Below are positions 27,337-34,627 of a stretch of 51,319 nucleotides of DNA, piece by piece. Each line of letters opens with the position of its first letter. The stretch's first letter is position 1. The position numbers and the translations under genes are program-made. The DNA lies in IMG/VR virus record IMGVR_UViG_3300029927_000112, positions 1 through 51,319 of that record; one strand, given 5' to 3'. Origin of the DNA: a virus. The notes beneath the pieces are model-generated. The model worked only from the letters and a program-made list of their open reading frames with translations, ran no database searches and had not been told where the DNA came from.

Positions 27337-27551
27337 TATATGCCTCGATCATAATGTAAGGAAACTTGTCTAATACGCTTTGGTCTTAAGGCTTTAATTA
27401 TTTGGTTTTCAAGCTTGTTCATATCTGCCATTGTGCAGTCTGCATACTCAAGAACCTGCCCCATAATGGTGACTTTTCTAACTCTTTCGCCTAACGATAA
27501 TTTTACTTTTGCTTGGCGAACAGCAATTAAATCAGTTTGTGTATATGACAT
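27336..27551 (-). CDS. head-tail joining protein gpW
   Basis: 71 residues, the length of lambda gpW (68). The sequence SYTQTDLIAVRQAKVKLSLG and VRKVTIMGQVLEYADCTMAD follows the gpW fold (two helices and a hairpin). The order TerL-W-portal is that of lambda. It stabilises packaged DNA and provides the docking surface for FII. Confidence 0.93.
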   Translation of the reverse strand: MSYTQTDLIAVRQAKVKLSLGERVRKVTIMGQVLEYADCTMADMNKLENQIIKALRPKRIRQVSLHYDRGI

Positions 27552-29545
27552 TAGACTCCGCCGTATGAACCGGCCTTTTTACGTTTAGTTTTTTTAGCTT
27601 TAGGCATGGGTGTGCCTAACTGTTTAGCAGAAAGTTTTTCTAAGTTAATTCGTTTACGTTGTTTGCTGGCACGTAATGCAGCAAGTGCGTAGTTGGCACA
27701 ATCGGTACCTTCGTTTGCAACGTGTTTAGGACATTCCCAAGAAGAAGATCTAACGCCGCTTTTGTATTTCATTACTTTGGTTTCAGCGACAAATTCTTTC
27801 ACTACTTTTTCATCACAAATACCATCGTCTGCAGGTAAATGGATATAACCCGGTGTAGGTTCACCAGGCGAATTACGTTGAATGCGATAACGGCCATAAA
27901 TAGTGTCTTTGGCATCTTCGGTACCCACTTCAAAAAAGTAAGTTTTATATTTTTTGTTAACTCTTTTCGGCATATTGGCAATAGGTTTGCCACTGCTTGG
28001 AGCGCCACGAATGGGAATGAACTTTTTAATGCCACCCTTGCGACAAGCTGCATGAACCTTACCGGTAAAGCCTCCACCTGCATCCCAACACAAGGTTGAG
28101 ATAGGCATTTCAAAACCTAAGGCATGTTCGTAGCGTTGGTTAAGTAAATCTATCGCTTCATTCCACGGTTCGCTAGTTGCAAGGTTGCCATAAACTACCC
28201 AGCTATCAATAAGCCAACTTTCTTCATTGGCTCCCCAGGCATAAACATAACCTTCCAAACGGTTGTTCGAGCTACCTTCATGGCCTTGAGTGTCAACCCC
28301 TGCAGTAATATAAACGGCTTCTCTTGGTACGCGACCCACCCAAACCTCACGGCGGTTGTAAATCACTTCCCAATCGAGTTTACTGGTGTTTAGTTCAAGC
28401 CAAAACTCACCAAGAATGGTATTAGTAAATACTTTAAGCTTTAACGGATCGCCTTTTATGTCTAGCCATTCACGTACTAAACCTGCCCAACCATCGGTAA
28501 GGTTTAGGCTATAAAGCGCATTACATTTAATGCCAATTTTTTTCGGTGTTTTTGTTTTTTGTCCATCAGCGTTATAAAAATCTATACCGTCTTCTGTCCA
28601 AGTGCCTGTTTTTTCACATATCCAACGACCTTGCAATTGCATGTCTTTAAGTTGGTTATAATTTATATGCTCACGGCAGTTAGGGTTTTCACATTCATAA
28701 CGAGCGCTTTCAGAGCGCTGATCTAAACTACCTTCATCATCAAAATAAATACCAAAGTCGCAGTCTTTACCGCCCCACTTTAAGGTTTGTTCTGTATCGC
28801 AATACGGGCATGGCAAGTGCATTTCAAGCACTATGTCCATTTCTTCCATCATTACTTGCAGATCATCTTCACCATCAATGGTGGGCGATGATCCATTTAC
28901 AAATGTAGGAAAGGCGGCGCCTTCTAATCGGCGCTTAACGATGTGACGAACGGAACCTTCACCATCAACGTCTTGTGCAATACGACTAGATTCATCTAGA
29001 ACAACAACTTGCTTGGTTAAACCCATGAAGTTATTTGATGTTGCCGCGCCTAGAAAATCCCAGTGAGCAACACCAATATGTTTATAGCTGTCTTTATTTT
29101 TTCCGCTGCCCTTTTTTTTCCACTCGGGAAATATTTTTTGTATAACTGGCATCACCGGGAACAAAGGATCTATTTCAGTTTTTACAAAACGTTTTACGTA
29201 AGGATCAGTCGGCCCATAGTAAACACCGCTGCGCTTTTTATGCGCCGCAAAATACATCATGATACCGGCAGCTATTTTTGAATAACCCCAACGAGCTGGC
29301 TTTTGTACGCAAACTTCACGAACCGCATCATTAGCAATGATATTAGCTAGAACAATTTGCGATGGTTGCGTTTTCCAGCGTCCCGGCTTTTGGCTAGAAC
29401 CCTGTGGTAAATAAAAATATTTGTCTAACCACTCACGACCTGTGGTCGGTTTCTCCATCCGCAATGGATTCAAGCCAACTGCTATCGCCCTCAGAATCGC
29501 TTTCTCTGAAATCAGAGATATCGGGTCGTATGTCTGCAATTTCAT
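27551..29545 (-). CDS. terminase large subunit, lambda GpA family
   Basis: 664 residues from ATG 29545, downstream of GAAAGGG (an earlier TTG start at 29563 is also possible). The ATPase domain has the lambda-type P-loop KPARWGYSK and the Walker B VVVLDES; a zinc-like CPYCDTEQTLKWGGK segment follows. The C-terminal nuclease domain contains YITAGVDTQGHEGSS, ICWDAGGGFTG-like and CANYALAALRAS motifs. Role: ATP-driven packaging and cos cutting. It overlaps the small subunit gene by about 110 bases. Confidence 0.95.
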   Translation of the reverse strand: MKLQTYDPISLISEKAILRAIAVGLNPLRMEKPTTGREWLDKYFYLPQGSSQKPGRWKTQPSQIVLANIIANDAVREVCVQKPARWGYSKIAAGIMMYFAAHKKRSGVYYGPTDPYVKRFVKTEIDPLFPVMPVIQKIFPEWKKKGSGKNKDSYKHIGVAHWDFLGAATSNNFMGLTKQVVVLDESSRIAQDVDGEGSVRHIVKRRLEGAAFPTFVNGSSPTIDGEDDLQVMMEEMDIVLEMHLPCPYCDTEQTLKWGGKDCDFGIYFDDEGSLDQRSESARYECENPNCREHINYNQLKDMQLQGRWICEKTGTWTEDGIDFYNADGQKTKTPKKIGIKCNALYSLNLTDGWAGLVREWLDIKGDPLKLKVFTNTILGEFWLELNTSKLDWEVIYNRREVWVGRVPREAVYITAGVDTQGHEGSSNNRLEGYVYAWGANEESWLIDSWVVYGNLATSEPWNEAIDLLNQRYEHALGFEMPISTLCWDAGGGFTGKVHAACRKGGIKKFIPIRGAPSSGKPIANMPKRVNKKYKTYFFEVGTEDAKDTIYGRYRIQRNSPGEPTPGYIHLPADDGICDEKVVKEFVAETKVMKYKSGVRSSSWECPKHVANEGTDCANYALAALRASKQRKRINLEKLSAKQLGTPMPKAKKTKRKKAGSYGGV

Positions 29546-29987
29546 TCGCCCTTTCTGCAACAAACTCGTCTACTTTTTCCTTGGCCTCTGGCGGCATGTC
29601 TGGCCACACTTGTTTTAGCTGTGCTGAAAATGATTCGTTTTGAATAGACATACTCTGTGCAACACGGAGCAATGTTTCGGTAATGATTTCTAACGGCTGG
29701 TATTTGTTCTCGAGAACACTCAGCTGATAATTTTCTTTACGTAATTTGGTTTCTAGCGTTTTACGTTTTAATTTAGCGTCCCGAACTTCGTCCGGTTCCG
29801 CTTCGCTCTGGCCATTTACTTGGCCTGATTTAACACCGCGTAAATAAAGAATATATGCCTCGCGACACTTATCTAAATCATAACCACCGCGACCACTAGA
29901 TATTGGTAGAACCCCTTGTTTTAATAACTCTCTAACCCATTTGTCACTTAAAAATAGATGTTTAGCTATTTCAATTTGCGTTGCCAT
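29433..29987 (-). CDS. terminase small subunit, Nu1-like
   Basis: 184 residues (lambda Nu1 is 181). The N-terminal winged helix (MATQIEIAKHLFLSDKWVRE, LLKQGVLPISSGRGGYDLDK) is the Nu1 DNA-binding domain, and the C-terminal part should bind TerL. It binds cosB and loads the motor. It is directly upstream of TerL and just downstream of the cos-like region. Confidence 0.93.
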   Translation of the reverse strand: MATQIEIAKHLFLSDKWVRELLKQGVLPISSGRGGYDLDKCREAYILYLRGVKSGQVNGQSEAEPDEVRDAKLKRKTLETKLRKENYQLSVLENKYQPLEIITETLLRVAQSMSIQNESFSAQLKQVWPDMPPEAKEKVDEFVAERANEIADIRPDISDFRESDSEGDSSWLESIADGETDHRS

Positions 29988-29994
29988 GATTCAC

Positions 29995-30250
29995 CGTGAT
30001 CGTAGCCTTCCGTGGCAGTCATTATTTCGAAATTGGAACCGGAACCGGAACCGGAAATAAAAAATTTTTACCAACCGCGCGGAACACCGAGCCTCGAATT
30101 ACCCTCTATGCGTCTCAAGCCTAGGGAGGACCCAATTTTTTCAAATGACATTGATTATCATTTACATTGGTACTAATGAGAGTGATTATCATTTGTATTT
30201 ATATTAACAAGAATGATTGTCGTTTATATTTCACTGAAACATTTAAGCAG
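29995..30250 (-). other. cos-like region
   Basis: On the minus strand, reading toward the small terminase gene: three imperfect 21-base palindromes (see repeat entry), then a GC-rich stretch (30064-30130) with the palindrome CCGCGCGG (30076-30083), then an AT tract, and three tandem CCGGTT units (30038-30056) a short distance before the small-terminase ATG. Lambda has the same order in its cos region: GC-rich cosN, ATTTTCCGGTTT a few dozen bases on, then Nu1. Here ATTTCCGGTT follows CGCGCGGTT at a similar spacing. It is the only sizeable non-coding gap in the late block and faces Nu1. The precise cleavage positions cannot be read from one genome. Confidence 0.6.
30139..30234. repeat. three imperfect palindromes at the cos-like region
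   Basis: On the minus strand AAATGATAATCAATGTCATTT, AAATGATAATCACTCTCATTA and AAACGACAATCATTCTTGTTA occur at roughly 30-35 base spacing. Each has inverted ends (AAATGA...TCATTT). They could be small-terminase R sites (lambda cosB has three), or binding sites of a host regulator: the first two also resemble Fur boxes. Confidence 0.65.
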
Positions 30251-30255
30251 CTCGT

Positions 30256-30966
30256 TTATTTAATGCTGGTAGCAAGTGCATGATCCATTGCGCGATGGAA
30301 ATTTTTCTTCATGCGTTTGTTCATTGTTCTTTCAGCCATTTCAAAGAATCTGAAACGTTTTTTATATTTAGGCGCTTGATCAACAAACAATAAAAAAGGC
30401 GTAATACCTCTATCAGTTCGTTGCCATACGCCGCTTGAGCTGCCATCGTTATTCTCAAATAAGAAATAACTAATGCCACGCTTAGAATTCTGATGCGGGT
30501 CATGTTGAGCGCCGATGTTTGATAACATCTTACCTATTTGACCTCGGCTTATATTACCGAATCTATCTCGCTTGGCTGGCTTAGCTGGCACAGTAAACTG
30601 CCCTGCTCTTAACAAACCTTGGCGTTGCATTGCCTTTTCAAAGCGTTTGTTCTTACGTGGCCCACCAAATATATGAGGGCTTAGGTATTCAGCTGCATTG
30701 CCTTTGCCAAACCCCACAGACCAATCATCTTTAAGCCACACCGCTGCGACTGGGTTATTCTTTGTCGCTGACTTAATGTAAACGCTGTTCTTTGTATACC
30801 TTGTTGGGTTATCAAAAACAGTACTGATTAACTTCTTCTCAGCTACCTGAATGTCTTGAGCTGTCCACGTTGCTGTCAATGCTAACGCAAACGGTAGTTG
30901 CTCTTTCTCTAGTGCATCAAGCCCTTTGATAGCCTCATCGAGGCCTTGAACTTCAAAGTTAAACAC
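30256..30966 (-). CDS. tail-completion or minor tail protein (gpZ/gp10-like)
   Basis: 236 residues. The start, EVQGLDEAIKGLDALEKEQL, and the RRxxR-type basic middle (KNKRFEKAMQRQGLLRAGQF) follow the pattern of lambda gpZ and HK97 gp10-type proteins that finish the tail for joining to the head. Its place is unusual: it is on the far side of the cos-like region from the rest of the virion genes and next to the lysis genes, so it would be packaged at the other end of the virion chromosome. Confidence 0.65.
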   Translation of the reverse strand: MFNFEVQGLDEAIKGLDALEKEQLPFALALTATWTAQDIQVAEKKLISTVFDNPTRYTKNSVYIKSATKNNPVAAVWLKDDWSVGFGKGNAAEYLSPHIFGGPRKNKRFEKAMQRQGLLRAGQFTVPAKPAKRDRFGNISRGQIGKMLSNIGAQHDPHQNSKRGISYFLFENNDGSSSGVWQRTDRGITPFLLFVDQAPKYKKRFRFFEMAERTMNKRMKKNFHRAMDHALATSIK

Positions 30967-31005
30967 TCTATTGTGATGCCTTATTTAATTTAACAAGGAA
31001 GATAA

Positions 31006-31443
31006 ATGCGCTACTTAATCCCGCTTACCCTAGCCTTACTAACCACTTCAACAATGGCTAATGACATCGAAAATCAATACACAGACGCTACTGATACCAT
31101 TAAATCTATCTATGAGATCATTAATAAACGGGGTATGAATTGTGATGCTGCGTTAGATGTCTACGGCATAGAAGCCGCACTATCTGAGCGCTGTAAACCT
31201 TTTATGAATTCCGGGGCTTTGATTGCAAAAGTGCCGACACAATGCGAGATTATTATCGCTATCGCAGAAGCTCAAACTATCACTACCCAAGAGAAGCACG
31301 CTAACGGCACGTTAACTAAGGGAGAGCTTAGAGCTTATCAATCAAAAGCTTTGTTTCTTAAAGAATATTGTGGCGCTAGGCCACCATCTAAATATAGATA
31401 CATCGCCAAAACATTTAAGAAAATTCAATTAATGGGTGATTAA
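31006..31443 (+). CDS. secreted protein, possible lysogenic-conversion gene
   Basis: 145 residues. Residues 1-18 (MRYLIPLTLALLTTSTMA) are a typical Sec signal peptide with a cleavage site after TMA; the mature part is helical and has four cysteines (about 46, 63, 80 and 123), consistent with periplasmic disulphides. It is the only plus-strand gene between 6.4 and 42.3 kb, is preceded by AAGGAAGATAA, and ends two bases before the convergent gene's stop. A lone reverse-strand gene in a late region is the usual mark of a 'moron' expressed in the lysogen. Confidence 0.7.
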   Translation: MRYLIPLTLALLTTSTMANDIENQYTDATDTIKSIYEIINKRGMNCDAALDVYGIEAALSERCKPFMNSGALIAKVPTQCEIIIAIAEAQTITTQEKHANGTLTKGELRAYQSKALFLKEYCGARPPSKYRYIAKTFKKIQLMGD

Positions 31444-31445
31444 AA

Positions 31446-31781
31446 TCACCTCCACCGCCACAATGTTTTATCACCCACATCAAACTGGATAGCATTTACA
31501 CAGTGATTAAGGTTGCCCTCAATTGGCCAGAACAATAGATTTATGAACCACATCACTGGCAATATCCATTTAACACCCCGAAGATGTGCCTTACCTACCC
31601 GTGATGATATTGCTTCACGGTAATCACCTAGCAATATCGCAGTGTTCGCCAAGCAATCTAAAGTAAACAGCACATTGAATGCATAGCGATGTAAAAGAGT
31701 GTGCTTAGGTAAGAATATAAAACATACCCAAAGCATCAAAAAGTAATAATAATTTGCTATTAATGCACTCAAAATATCCAT
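31446..31781 (-). CDS. small membrane protein (111 aa)
   Basis: Hydrophobic segments at about 8-28 (NYYYFLMLWVCFIFLPKHTL), 34-51 and 70-88 (GVKWILPVMWFINLLFWPIE) predict two or three membrane helices. It is the last gene of the lysis block, after a structured-RNA region. It may assist lysis or envelope change; no family was recognised. Confidence 0.65.
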   Translation of the reverse strand: MDILSALIANYYYFLMLWVCFIFLPKHTLLHRYAFNVLFTLDCLANTAILLGDYREAISSRVGKAHLRGVKWILPVMWFINLLFWPIEGNLNHCVNAIQFDVGDKTLWRWR

Positions 31782-31794
31782 TCTTTATCCTCAT

Positions 31795-31942
31795 TATTGT
31801 CACCGTATTGGTATGACGTTTGACAAGTAGGGACCTACAAAGGGGTAGGCTCTACTAGTTGATTGAAGTCAGGTATCAAACGTCATGCCAATAAAGTGAC
31901 TGCCCAACTAATTGGGCAGTCGATGCAAGCTTTCGCTTGCGC
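31795..31942 (-). ncRNA. structured RNA element in the lysis transcript
   Basis: Three consecutive foldable units on the minus strand: GCAAGC-GAAA-GCTTGC (31925-31940, a GNRA-type loop); GACTGCCCAA-TTAG-TTGGGCAGTC (31898-31921, perfect 10-base stem); and a long stem pairing about 25 bases at 31798-31824 with 31873-31900 with few mismatches. Its interior forms a second stem with AGTAG/CTACT and CCTAC/GTAGG. The GNRA loop exists only in the minus-strand RNA, which is the direction of transcription of the lysis genes. It could terminate, attenuate or protect the message, or act as a separate RNA. Confidence 0.6.
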
Positions 31943-31955
31943 CACATTAAACTTT

Positions 31956-32213
31956 CTACTTTAATTGTTTACTTGAATTCACTATTACTTTTATTTCGCT
32001 AATACCTTTTTCTATACGTTCTAGATGATCTCTCAAAGCCTCTTGAGTAACGTATTTTTCAGCAATATGAAGTTGATATACTTGAAAGTTCCCCACATGA
32101 GCATCAAATTTATCAGAGTTCTCTTTTATGTTGGTTTTTATGCCATTTATAAATGGAACTGCTGTAATACCGGCTATGCCGATTGACGATATAATAATTT
32201 GATACCATTCCAT
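31956..32213 (-). CDS. small membrane-anchored protein, possible lysis accessory
   Basis: 85 residues: one N-terminal hydrophobic helix (about 5-25, IIISSIGIAGITAVPFINGI) and a charged, coiled-coil-like remainder. It starts at the holin stop (one-base overlap). This arrangement is seen in i-spanins, but no matching outer-membrane partner was found, so the call is tentative. Confidence 0.6.
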   Translation of the reverse strand: MEWYQIIISSIGIAGITAVPFINGIKTNIKENSDKFDAHVGNFQVYQLHIAEKYVTQEALRDHLERIEKGISEIKVIVNSSKQLK

Positions 32214-32785
32214 TATTTAGATTTCCACATATTTACTAGATCAGAAATTACAGATTTAGGCTCAGTGTTTGATACAGCATGATACTTTTGTTGTTTTTCT
32301 TTGGTTCGCATACCAAAGTAAGCACGTAATAAAGCAGAAGGAATTGCAAGTAGAGCTGTAACTAACGGCCAATTATCACCAATAGCTTTAACTGTCTCAA
32401 CGTCCTTTGCGTTAATAGCGACACCAAACATGACAACTAAGCCAACGACAGTGAACGCGACAATCCAAGCCATCATCAACGCAATAAATGGTCTTGTGCT
32501 ATTACCTGTTTTGTCTACTTCACCTAGCGCTGATATTACTTTGGTGTGTTCTTTTATTGATGTTATTTCAACATCAAACTCTTTGTTTAACACTTCAGCT
32601 TGAAAATTTGCTGGCAATTTAGCGATAGCGCCCTGAATATCAGCACCAGTGGCTTTTGCTGGTAGTTTGTCATCATCAGATAAAAAACCATTAACAACTT
32701 TTAAGATAGCGTTGCCACCAGGTATAACGTCAGCGAGTATTGAACCGCCAACCTTGCCTAATATTTTTAATAGATTCATTACCAA
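32213..32785 (-). CDS. holin (GTA_holin_3TM-like)
   Basis: 190 residues with a hydrophobic stretch at the amphipathic N-terminus (GKVGGSILADVIPGGNAIL), a central soluble helical part, and two strong membrane helices (about 108-130, LMMAWIVAFTVVGLVVMFGV, and 140-160). The C-terminus is basic. It overlaps the endolysin gene by seven bases. Together they form the core of the lysis cassette. Confidence 0.8.
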   Translation of the reverse strand: MVMNLLKILGKVGGSILADVIPGGNAILKVVNGFLSDDDKLPAKATGADIQGAIAKLPANFQAEVLNKEFDVEITSIKEHTKVISALGEVDKTGNSTRPFIALMMAWIVAFTVVGLVVMFGVAINAKDVETVKAIGDNWPLVTALLAIPSALLRAYFGMRTKEKQQKYHAVSNTEPKSVISDLVNMWKSK

Positions 32786-33240
32786 GCGCCTAAATTCATT
32801 TGAATTGCTAACTCTTGAGCTCTATTTGTTACTTGTTTTGCCCACCTACTATCAAGCATTTCAACTGCAGCTTTTTCATAATAAGCGTCATTAAGCGCCA
32901 AAATCATATTTTTAAACTTCAAAAAACCAGAAACACCAAGATTAAAAGCCATGTTTACGCAAACAGCTTGTCGGGCAGAACATAATTTAGCCCAAGGTAA
33001 ATTTGGTTTTATTAGCTCAATAATTTCATTAACATCATTAAGCAATAACTGTTCAGCTTCGTCTTCAGTCATTGGCTGATCATTAAAATCACATCGGCCT
33101 AACATCTCAAGCTCAGCATGAGAAAACGGGTTGTTATCTACGTTACGTCCATAACCAATCGTTTTTTTACTAGCCGTACAGAAATAATAATTATCTCTAA
33201 AACCTTCGTGCTGTTTTAGCTGCTCAATTAACGTCATCAT
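32779..33240 (-). CDS. endolysin, GH24 (T4-type) lysozyme
   Basis: 153 residues. The active-site region reads QHEGFRDNYYFCTASKKTIG, placing Glu12 as the general acid, Cys21 where T4 lysozyme has Asp20, and Thr27 where T4 has Thr26. A CDFNDQPMTEDEAEQLLLND segment and the conserved AVCVNMAFNLGVSGFLKFKN helix follow. There is no signal peptide or SAR helix, so it needs the holin for release. Cleaves peptidoglycan between MurNAc and GlcNAc. Confidence 0.93.
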   Translation of the reverse strand: MMTLIEQLKQHEGFRDNYYFCTASKKTIGYGRNVDNNPFSHAELEMLGRCDFNDQPMTEDEAEQLLLNDVNEIIELIKPNLPWAKLCSARQAVCVNMAFNLGVSGFLKFKNMILALNDAYYEKAAVEMLDSRWAKQVTNRAQELAIQMNLGAW

Positions 33241-33259
33241 CGTAATAAAATCTCAGGCA

Positions 33260-33285
33260 TAAAAAAGCCCCACTAAAAGTGAGGC
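33260..33285 (-). terminator. terminator upstream of the lysis genes (tR'-like)
   Basis: On the minus strand GCCTCACT and AGTGGGGC pair (one mismatch) around a TTT loop and are followed by TTTTTT. It precedes the first lysis gene rather than following a gene, which is the arrangement of lambda tR', the terminator that Q overrides. Confidence 0.8.
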
Positions 33286-33351
33286 AAACATTAGGAGTAG
33301 TGACTTATAGTTAACAGTTAAAGGTTCGTCATGCCTACGCTTTGTTGCTAA

Positions 33352-33504
33352 TCAAGTAGCATCTTTCGCCATGGATTCAAAAGCCTCTAGTTCTGCTTTT
33401 GTTTTTAAGTAAGTTTCTTCTTCAAACTCAATACCGATAATTTTACGACCAAGTTTTAACGCGGCCTTGGCTTTTCCTATGAACTTATCTTTGTAGGCAA
33501 GTGT
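33352..33504 (-). pseudogene. remnant of a DNA methyltransferase C-terminus
   Basis: An open frame on the minus strand, closed upstream by TAA, encodes KAALKLGRKIIGIEFEEETY followed by LKTKAELEAFES. The LGRK-IIGIE-x-x-x-Y pattern is the C-terminal part of N6/N4-type DNA methyltransferases (after the 'FxGxG' motif). There is no start codon and no catalytic DPPY region, so it is a degraded fragment left by an insertion or deletion between the late promoter and the lysis genes. Confidence 0.6.
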
Positions 33505-33672
33505 TTAAAGTGTGTTAGTAGCACGCTTTAATCGCCCGTTTTACATAAGAGAATTCATACTTTTTGACCTGTGGTTGGACACATTTTTACATCTTGGTAA
33601 AACTATACCATCAAAACTTACCAAAAAAAGCACCAAAAATGGGAAGTTTCTGACACACCCTTCTTTCCCCGA

Positions 33673-33701
33673 TATAAACTATGCCACATTCACATTTACA
33701 A
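33673..33701 (-). promoter_or_regulatory. candidate late promoter (pR'-like)
   Basis: On the minus strand TTGTAA (33701-33696), 17 bases, TTTATA (33678-33673). Transcription would run through about 400 bases, including the methyltransferase remnant, to the tR'-like terminator and the lysis genes. The region 33590-33750 also has inverted repeats TTGGTAA/TTACCAA (33594/33618) and CCCTTCTTTC/GAAAGAAGGG (33658/33740). A Q-utilisation site here is inferred. Confidence 0.45.
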
Positions 33702-33768
33702 ATTAAAACAGTAAATTAAGTTAACTGGTTTGATGTGTGAAAGAAGGGGTTTACCCTCCTAGTACAGT

Positions 33769-33777
33769 GTTATGAGG
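33769..33777 (-). repeat. attC-like box after the 66-aa gene
   Basis: On the minus strand the 66-aa gene ends in CCTCATAAC, overlapping its own TAA stop. It is an exact inverse of the box at 33977-33985 that precedes the same gene. No convincing far-side partner was found below 33769, so this unit may be degraded. Confidence 0.35.
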
Positions 33778-33970
33778 AAACCTCACAATACGCATTATTC
33801 TCTGGCACCCAGTTACATTTTTCACACCTGTGTTTTCCGTTATCACATTCGCACAAGCGCATTCTGTTACAGTTAGGGCAAGGAATTTCTACATATTCAC
33901 CTAACGCCCAAGCCTCTTTAAGTTCCATTTCATCAGAAACGCTTTGCGCCCAATCTTGCATTAAACTCAT
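33770..33970 (-). CDS. small zinc-ribbon-like protein (66 aa)
   Basis: ATG 33970 follows GAGGAATACT. An earlier ATG at 33982 is embedded in the attC-like box. The C-terminal part carries four cysteines in a CPNCNRMRLCECDNGKHRCE pattern plus CNWV, likely a zinc ribbon. Role unknown. It lies between two attC-like boxes. Confidence 0.65.
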   Translation of the reverse strand: MSLMQDWAQSVSDEMELKEAWALGEYVEIPCPNCNRMRLCECDNGKHRCEKCNWVPENNAYCEVSS

Positions 33971-33976
33971 AGTATT

Positions 33977-34066
33977 CCTCATAACAACTCAAATCAGCGC
34001 GACAACTAACAGCTTGTCGCTACGCTCTGGCGCAGTATTTGCGCCTGTTTGTACAGGTTATAAGGC
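33977..34066 (-). repeat. attC-like element B
   Basis: On the minus strand it begins GCCTTATAAC and ends GTTATGAGG. Inside are CAAACAG/CTGATTTG, a hairpin GGCGCA-AATAC-TGCGCC and a hairpin GCGACAA-GCTGTTAG-TTGTCGC. The stop codon of the upstream 80-aa gene lies inside the first box. Shape, length (90 bases) and position are those of integron cassette recombination sites. It shares GCCTTATAACCT, GCAAATAC and GAGCGTAGCGA with element A. Confidence 0.5.
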
Positions 34067-34308
34067 TATTTGATCGCTGGTAGCTTTTCAATCCAGTCAG
34101 TTACTTCTTTTAAGCTACCGAACTCCATAAACGTTTCAAAATTACATTCTCTGTCGGCACACCAAACTTTATCTTCTGTTGCTTCACTAAATTCAATGTC
34201 CCAGCCTGAGGTGTAACCTTCTGGCACAGGACAACTCCGTTGAAACTCTATATTTTCCGCTGCTATGCCTTTGTTTTTTAATAGTTTTTCTATTTGTTTT
34301 TTGCTCAC
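34066..34308 (-). CDS. hypothetical protein (80 aa)
   Basis: Begins MSKKQIEKLLKNKGIAAENI. The short helical start is followed by a strand-rich middle with two cysteines (WCADRECNF). Its TAG stop lies in the attC-like box B. It forms a pair with the 60-aa gene just upstream. No function was recognised. Confidence 0.65.
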   Translation of the reverse strand: MSKKQIEKLLKNKGIAAENIEFQRSCPVPEGYTSGWDIEFSEATEDKVWCADRECNFETFMEFGSLKEVTDWIEKLPAIK

Positions 34309-34312
34309 GTTA

Positions 34313-34495
34313 TTACTCCTTGATTTTTGTTTTTAGTGCTTCTACAACGGCGCTAACAGCCCAAGAGTGAGGCTCAAACATTACTGCCTCTTCATCGGTT
34401 TCTGGCAAGTAATCGTGATCACCTGTTACAGCTATAGCGTGTTGTAATGCGTGCTCTTGCAATAACTTTCTTGCTCTGCTTTTTATATTATCCAT
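34313..34495 (-). CDS. hypothetical protein (60 aa)
   Basis: A small helical protein with an acidic middle (HDYLPETDEEAVMFEPHS) of a type common in phage early regions. Four bases separate it from the next gene, so the two are co-translated. The upstream 130 bases (34496-34627) hold no other supportable gene. Confidence 0.6.
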   Translation of the reverse strand: MDNIKSRARKLLQEHALQHAIAVTGDHDYLPETDEEAVMFEPHSWAVSAVVEALKTKIKE

Positions 34496-34627
34496 TAGAA
34501 TTCCAATCTTGTTGTTGTGATCATTTCATTATGTATAACGCATGATTTTTCAGTAAAATAAAATGGTAAAAAATAATTACAATAGTTATTCATTTTCAAT
34601 ATTACACATTGCACTTTTTACTCCTTA

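Noticed and set aside
33512-33706. 64-codon plus-strand frame in the late control region
   Set aside because: Low-complexity translation, no ribosome-binding site, wrong strand relative to the module, and it overlaps the late promoter.
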